8,949 nt of DNA from Alphaproteobacteria bacterium UBA3307 (lineage in GTDB: Bacteria > Pseudomonadota > Alphaproteobacteria > RF32 > CAG-239). Under the pieces are notes generated by a model. It searched no databases, had not been told where the DNA came from, and saw only the letters and a program-made list of their open reading frames with translations. Where the stretch lies: the NCBI GenBank assembly GCA_002361365.1, contig DEST01000039.1, positions 1-8,949 on the forward strand, given 5' to 3'. Below are positions 6,154 to 8,949 of the stretch, in pieces (the first letter of the stretch is position 1; every line of letters starts with the position of its first letter). A program made the position numbers and the translations under genes.

Positions 6154-6204
6154 ACGGCATAAATCAAAAGTTTATATTGAAAGCTGACCGAAACGGCATA
6201 AGTC
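6154..6204. repeat. Direct repeat upstream of the arginine decarboxylase promoter
   Basis: ACGGCATAAATC (6154-6165) recurs as ACGGCATAAGTC (6193-6204), 11 of 12 bases identical, 39 bases apart, close to four helical turns. The second copy ends nine bases before the TATAAT at 6213. Tandem, helically phased sites of this kind often bind an activator or repressor. No regulator is encoded nearby. Confidence 0.45.
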
Positions 6205-6212
6205 TTCCGGCG

Positions 6213-6239
6213 TATAATATTGTTTTAATCATAAAGGAG
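6213..6239 (+). promoter_or_regulatory. Promoter -10 and ribosome binding site for aaxB
   Basis: A perfect TATAAT (6213-6218) has no recognisable -35 at 16-18 bases; the expected place is occupied by the second ACGGCATAA repeat. This pattern suggests an activator-dependent promoter. Transcription would start near 6225. AAGGAG (6234-6239) lies seven bases before the ATG at 6247. Confidence 0.5.
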
Positions 6240-6246
6240 AAAAAAG

Positions 6247-6828
6247 ATGACTTATGGTGTTCGTTATCCGACATTAGCGTTTATTACAGGTGGTGTGGGA
6301 CAAGCCAATGAAGGTATTCCGCCGCAGCCGTTTGAAACTTTTTGCTATGATTCTGCTTTGATGCAAGCTAAAATTGAAAACTTTAATGTTATTCCGTATA
6401 CATCTGTTTTACCAAAAGAAATTTACGGTAATATTGTGCCGGTAGACCGAGTGGTAAATCAGTTTAAGCATGGTGCGGTTTTGGAAGTAATTATGGCGGG
6501 TAACGGTGCGTCGCGTGATGACCATAAGGCAATTGCCACCGGTGTCGGTATTTGTTGGGGAAAAGATGCAAACGGTGAGCTTATTGGAGGTTGGGCTGCC
6601 GAATATGTAGAATACTTCGACACTCATATTGATGATGATATTGCTCGCGGACATGCTGAAATGTGGCTCAATAAATCATTGCAGCACGAACTTGATATTC
6701 GCGGCGTAGAGAAACACAGCGAATTCCAAATGTGGCATAATTATATCAATATTACGGAACAATTCGGTTATTGTTTAACGGCACTCGGCTTTTTGAATTT
6801 TGAAACAGCCGAGCCGGCAAAAGCATAA
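6247..6828 (+). CDS. aaxB: Pyruvoyl-dependent arginine decarboxylase (AaxB-like)
   Basis: It decarboxylates L-arginine to agmatine and CO2, consuming a proton, and uses a self-made pyruvoyl group instead of pyridoxal phosphate. The proenzyme should cleave itself between T52 and S53 in VIPYTSVLP, turning S53 into the pyruvoyl group of the alpha chain. The cleavage position, N47 before it, the GHGAVLEVIMAG-like core (HGAVLEVIMAG, 75-85), ICWGKD, GGWAAEYVE (114-122, with E119 or E122 the likely catalytic acid) and the ending GFLNFETAEPAKA all agree closely with chlamydial AaxB. At 193 residues it is nearly the length of that protein (about 195). The next gene is a matching antiporter, as in Chlamydia aaxB-aaxC. 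No aaxA porin is seen in this window. Close likeness to a chlamydial enzyme in an apparent alphaproteobacterium suggests transfer between intracellular or host-associated bacteria, in unknown direction. Arginine specificity is inferred from that likeness. Confidence 0.92.
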   Translation: MTYGVRYPTLAFITGGVGQANEGIPPQPFETFCYDSALMQAKIENFNVIPYTSVLPKEIYGNIVPVDRVVNQFKHGAVLEVIMAGNGASRDDHKAIATGVGICWGKDANGELIGGWAAEYVEYFDTHIDDDIARGHAEMWLNKSLQHELDIRGVEKHSEFQMWHNYINITEQFGYCLTALGFLNFETAEPAKA

Positions 6829-6840
6829 CAGCGGAGGAGG

Positions 6841-6866
6841 GGCGGTGCTTAAAACACCGCCTTTTT
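6841..6866 (+). terminator. Intrinsic terminator/attenuator between aaxB and aaxC
   Basis: GGCGGTG (6841-6847) pairs perfectly with CACCGCC (6855-6861) around a CTTAAAA loop, followed by TTTTT (6862-6866). This is a strong 7-bp GC-rich stem with a short T-run. It begins 12 bases after the aaxB stop and ends just before the next gene. Partial read-through would give more decarboxylase than antiporter mRNA; no promoter is evident between it and aaxC. Confidence 0.75.
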
Positions 6867-6868
6867 AG
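6845..6868 (+). CDS. Possible 7-codon leader peptide over the terminator
   Basis: A GTG at 6845 opens a frame reading (M)LKTPPF and stopping at TAG (6866-6868). It is preceded by an unusually strong purine tract, GGAGGAGG (6833-6840), with no other start codon suitably placed. Nearly all of the terminator hairpin lies inside this frame, so a translating ribosome would block the stem from forming and let transcription continue into aaxC. The two consecutive prolines could slow the ribosome. No homology can be claimed for so short a peptide. The purine run may be chance or only part of the hairpin region. Confidence 0.3.
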   Translation: MLKTPPF

Positions 6869-6885
6869 CGATGAAAGGAATTAAA

Positions 6886-8376
6886 ATGCTTAAAAAAGAA
6901 AATCAATCCGTTACACCGGCAAACTCACAGACGAACTACAATGCAAGCGGTCTGGGAGTCTGGGCGTTGGCAGCGATTGTGGTAAGTTCAATGATTGGCG
7001 GAGGTATCTATAGTTTACCGCAAAATATGGCTGCGGGTGCATCTGCCGGTGCGGTGCTTTTGGCGTGGATAATTACCGGTATCGGTGTGTATTTTATTGC
7101 CAACACATTCCGTATTTTATCAGCAGCCAAACCGGATTTAACCGCCGGCATTTATATGTATAGCCGTGCCGGATTTGGCCCGTTTATCGGGTTTATTATC
7201 GGGTGGTCGTATTGGTTGTGCCAAATTTGCGGCAATGTCGGATATGCAGTGATTACGATGGATGCACTTAATTATTTTTTCCCACCGTATTTTACAGGCG
7301 GTAATAATCTGTTGTCGATTATCGGCGGTTCGTTATTGATTTGGGTGTTTAATTTTTTGGTGTTGCGCGGTATTAAACAGGCTACAATTATCAATCTGAT
7401 AGGGACTGTGGCAAAAATTGTGCCGCTTGTTATTTTCATTTTGATTGTGGCAATGCTGTTTAAGTTTAGCAATTTTGAGCTTGATTTTTGGGGAGATAGT
7501 CCAACAAGTGTGTCAAAACTCGGTAGTCTGGAATCACAAATCAAGAGTACAATGCTTGTAACATTATGGGCATTTATCGGTATAGAAGGCGCAGTTGTAA
7601 TGTCTAAACACGCAAAATCGCCGAAAACGGTGGGACGGGCAACCTTTTTCGGATTTGCCGGCTGCTTATTAATTTACGTTCTGTTGTCGCTTTTACCGTA
7701 TGGTGTGATGAGTCAGGAACAATTAGCAAAAGTGGCAAATCCATCAACCGCCGGTATTTTGGAAACATTGGTCGGGCGCTGGGGTGCGTGGCTGATGAAT
7801 ATCGGTTTGTTGGTATCGGTATTGACAAGCTGGCTGGCTTGGACAATGGTCACAGCACAAATTCCGCAGGCCGCTGCAGAAAACGGCACATTTCCGACGG
7901 CATTTGCGCGCGAAAATGCAAATAAAGCACCTTCGGTGTCATTATGGGTAACCAGCACATTGATGCAATTGTTTATGCTGCTTGTATATTTTTCCAACAA
8001 TGCATGGAACACAATGCTCAGCATTACCGGTGTTATGGTGTTACCGGCGTATTTTGCAAGCTGTGCTTATTTGTGGAAATTATGCGAAGACCACGAATAT
8101 CCGACAAACTTTTATATTCGTCGCGGACAGGCTTTGATTTCGGCAACAATCGGTGCGTTATATGCCTTATGGCTGATATATGCTGCCGGTTTGCAATATT
8201 TGCTTTTAGCGGTAATTTTTGTGGTTGTCGGGATTCCGGTTTATGTGTGGGCTTGCAAAGAGCATAATGAGGAAAAATCGGCCTTTACGGTTGGTGAAAT
8301 GATTGTGGCCGGTGTGCTGATAGCTGTAGCTTTATTTGCAATTTATGCTTTTATGAGCGGCATTGTAAAGGTATAA
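6886..8376 (+). CDS. aaxC: Arginine/agmatine antiporter, APC family (AaxC-like)
   Basis: This inner-membrane exchanger of the basic amino acid/polyamine antiporter family probably imports arginine and exports the agmatine made by AaxB, completing a proton-consuming cycle. Counted from 6886 it has 496 residues and about twelve hydrophobic segments. The first (25-45) contains SSMIGGGIYSLP, the unwound substrate-binding GxG motif of helix 1. NMAAGASAGAVLLAWIITGI follows, then KPDLTAGIYMYSRAGFGPF, all typical of AaxC/AdiC/ArcD-type carriers. I prefer ATG 6886 because AAAGGA (6874-6879) lies six bases before it. The in-frame ATG at 6871 directly abuts the terminator hairpin and has no usable binding site; it would add five residues. 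The gene follows aaxB after 57 bases with the hairpin between. Arginine/ornithine or lysine exchange is the alternative, but pairing with an arginine decarboxylase favours agmatine. Confidence 0.88.
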   Translation: MLKKENQSVTPANSQTNYNASGLGVWALAAIVVSSMIGGGIYSLPQNMAAGASAGAVLLAWIITGIGVYFIANTFRILSAAKPDLTAGIYMYSRAGFGPFIGFIIGWSYWLCQICGNVGYAVITMDALNYFFPPYFTGGNNLLSIIGGSLLIWVFNFLVLRGIKQATIINLIGTVAKIVPLVIFILIVAMLFKFSNFELDFWGDSPTSVSKLGSLESQIKSTMLVTLWAFIGIEGAVVMSKHAKSPKTVGRATFFGFAGCLLIYVLLSLLPYGVMSQEQLAKVANPSTAGILETLVGRWGAWLMNIGLLVSVLTSWLAWTMVTAQIPQAAAENGTFPTAFARENANKAPSVSLWVTSTLMQLFMLLVYFSNNAWNTMLSITGVMVLPAYFASCAYLWKLCEDHEYPTNFYIRRGQALISATIGALYALWLIYAAGLQYLLLAVIFVVVGIPVYVWACKEHNEEKSAFTVGEMIVAGVLIAVALFAIYAFMSGIVKV

Positions 8377-8407
8377 GATAGCTTGTGATTATACGTCAAA
8401 ACAAGAA

Positions 8408-8458
8408 AGCCGCTTTGAAATGTACCATAAAAATCGGACACTTCATAGCGGCTTTTTT
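8408..8458 (+). terminator. Terminator shared by aaxC and rnd
   Basis: AGCCGCT (8408-8414) pairs with AGCGGCT (8447-8453), and the stem continues past single mismatches with TGAA/TTCA and TGT/ACA pairs. A T-run (8453-8458) follows on the plus strand. On the minus strand the same stem is followed by CTTTCTTGTTTT, moderately T-rich. It therefore probably also ends rnd transcription from the right. Confidence 0.8.
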
Positions 8459-8462
8459 GTGC

Positions 8463-8949
8463 TCATTTGAACTCAATTTTCTTTTTCTTCGGATTGTATG
8501 AAATCGAGATTTTTCCACGGCAAAGCTGCTCGGCGTATTGTCCGAAAACGTCATAGCGCCAACCGTGCATTGTTGCGGTTTTATCGGGTTGATTTATAAT
8601 GATGTTGCGCAAATCTTCATCGGTAGCAATCAGACGTGCAATCACCCCACATTCCTGACTTTTAATGCGGAGCAAAAGTTTTAAAATTTCGGCCAGACTT
8701 TGCTCATGATTTGGAATGTGTACGTTTTTTTTACGGTCAGTGCGACAGATTTCAGAAGGCATCGGATGAGCTTTAGCTTCTTGCAACACCTCAATTATTT
8801 CCGCACCTAATTTACCTTTGACAATTTCCGGCCTGAGGTTGCGTACCTGTTTAAGCTCATCAACTGATTGCGGAAAGGTACTGGCAATGTTGAGTAAAAC
8901 ATCATCTTTTAAAATGGTGGAACGCGGAGTGTTATATTTTTGGGCTCGT
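8463..8949 (-). CDS. rnd: Ribonuclease D, C-terminal part (5' end beyond right edge)
   Basis: RNase D is a 3'-to-5' exoribonuclease that trims tRNA precursors and other stable RNAs. About 161 codons are visible, reading leftward from the right edge to TGA at 8463-8465. They begin within the segment just before the first HRDC domain (QKYNTPRSTILKDDVLLNIA), which matches the usual PRSRVLKDD junction. The HRDC helices follow (FPQSVDELKQVRNLRPEIVK). Then comes the second helical domain with LLLRIKSQECGVIARLIAT, the conserved HGWRYDVFGQYAEQL, and a basic tail KKKKIEFK. The DEDD exonuclease domain with its catalytic residues would lie outside the window. The C-terminal HGWRYEVFG-type ending is typical of alphaproteobacterial RNase D. 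It is convergent with aaxC with a shared terminator and has no functional link to it that I can see. Confidence 0.88.
   Translation of the reverse strand, partial: RAQKYNTPRSTILKDDVLLNIASTFPQSVDELKQVRNLRPEIVKGKLGAEIIEVLQEAKAHPMPSEICRTDRKKNVHIPNHEQSLAEILKLLLRIKSQECGVIARLIATDEDLRNIIINQPDKTATMHGWRYDVFGQYAEQLCRGKISISYNPKKKKIEFK

Noticed and set aside
6121..6156. Inverted repeat CGTATT (6121-6126) with AATACG (6151-6156) after the U32 stop, as a terminator
   Set aside because: Only six pairs, a 24-base loop and no T-run after the second arm.
6871..6885. ATG 6871 as the aaxC start
   Set aside because: It abuts the terminator hairpin and has no separate binding site, whereas ATG 6886 has AAAGGA at six-base spacing.
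7272..8267. Frames on either strand overlapping aaxC
   Set aside because: Antisense or out-of-frame to a clear membrane transporter; composition explained by the transporter's codons.
1..8949. CRISPR arrays, tRNA or rRNA genes, insertion sequences with terminal repeats
   Set aside because: I looked for regularly spaced repeats, cloverleaf-like GC-rich segments and transposase motifs and saw none; the only mobile trace is the remnant at 3338-3820.

Overview
The window looks like chromosome of an AT-rich alphaproteobacterium, probably uncultured and host- or gut-associated. Three things support this: a SAM-II-like riboswitch in front of metK (a class found mainly in Alphaproteobacteria), an RNase D C-terminus of alphaproteobacterial style, and a GT-C-like membrane protein of a type I associate with that class. 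The assignment is an inference; there is no rRNA or other phylogenetic marker here.

Layout, left to right. (a) 1-1288, minus strand: mtnN (MTA/SAH nucleosidase) followed, with a 1-base stop/start overlap, by a GT-C-like polytopic membrane protein that runs off the left edge. (b) 1289-1457: divergent control region holding the metK promoter, a 21-bp near-palindrome and a compact SAM-II/SAM-V-type pseudoknot that ends in the metK ribosome binding site. (c) 1458-2459: metK, a short divergent S-adenosylmethionine synthetase that keeps the catalytic residues. (d) 2460-2946: a long AT-rich gene-free stretch with hairpins and the leader of a cold-shock gene. (e) 2947-3150: cold-shock-domain protein, then a terminator at 3288-3325. 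(f) 3338-3820, minus strand: a more GC-rich remnant of a phage or mobile-element polyvalent protein, with no proper start codon. (g) 3850-6120: large U32-family (RlhA/YdcP-like) protein. (h) 6247-8376: a two-gene arginine decarboxylation system, a pyruvoyl-dependent arginine decarboxylase very like chlamydial AaxB plus an APC-family antiporter like AaxC, separated by an intrinsic hairpin that lies inside a tiny Shine-Dalgarno-equipped reading frame. (i) 8463-8949, minus strand: C-terminal part of RNase D (rnd), convergent with the antiporter across a shared terminator.

Two functional themes stand out. The first is S-adenosylmethionine metabolism: metK makes SAM under apparent SAM-riboswitch control, and the divergent mtnN removes the MTA and SAH made when SAM is used. 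The second is proton-consuming arginine/agmatine exchange (aaxB-aaxC), an acid-resistance or arginine-catabolic module best known from Chlamydia. The most interesting items are the compact riboswitch on a divergent metK, the Chlamydia-like arginine module with its possible attenuator, and the mobile-element scar that appears to carry the U32 gene's promoter.
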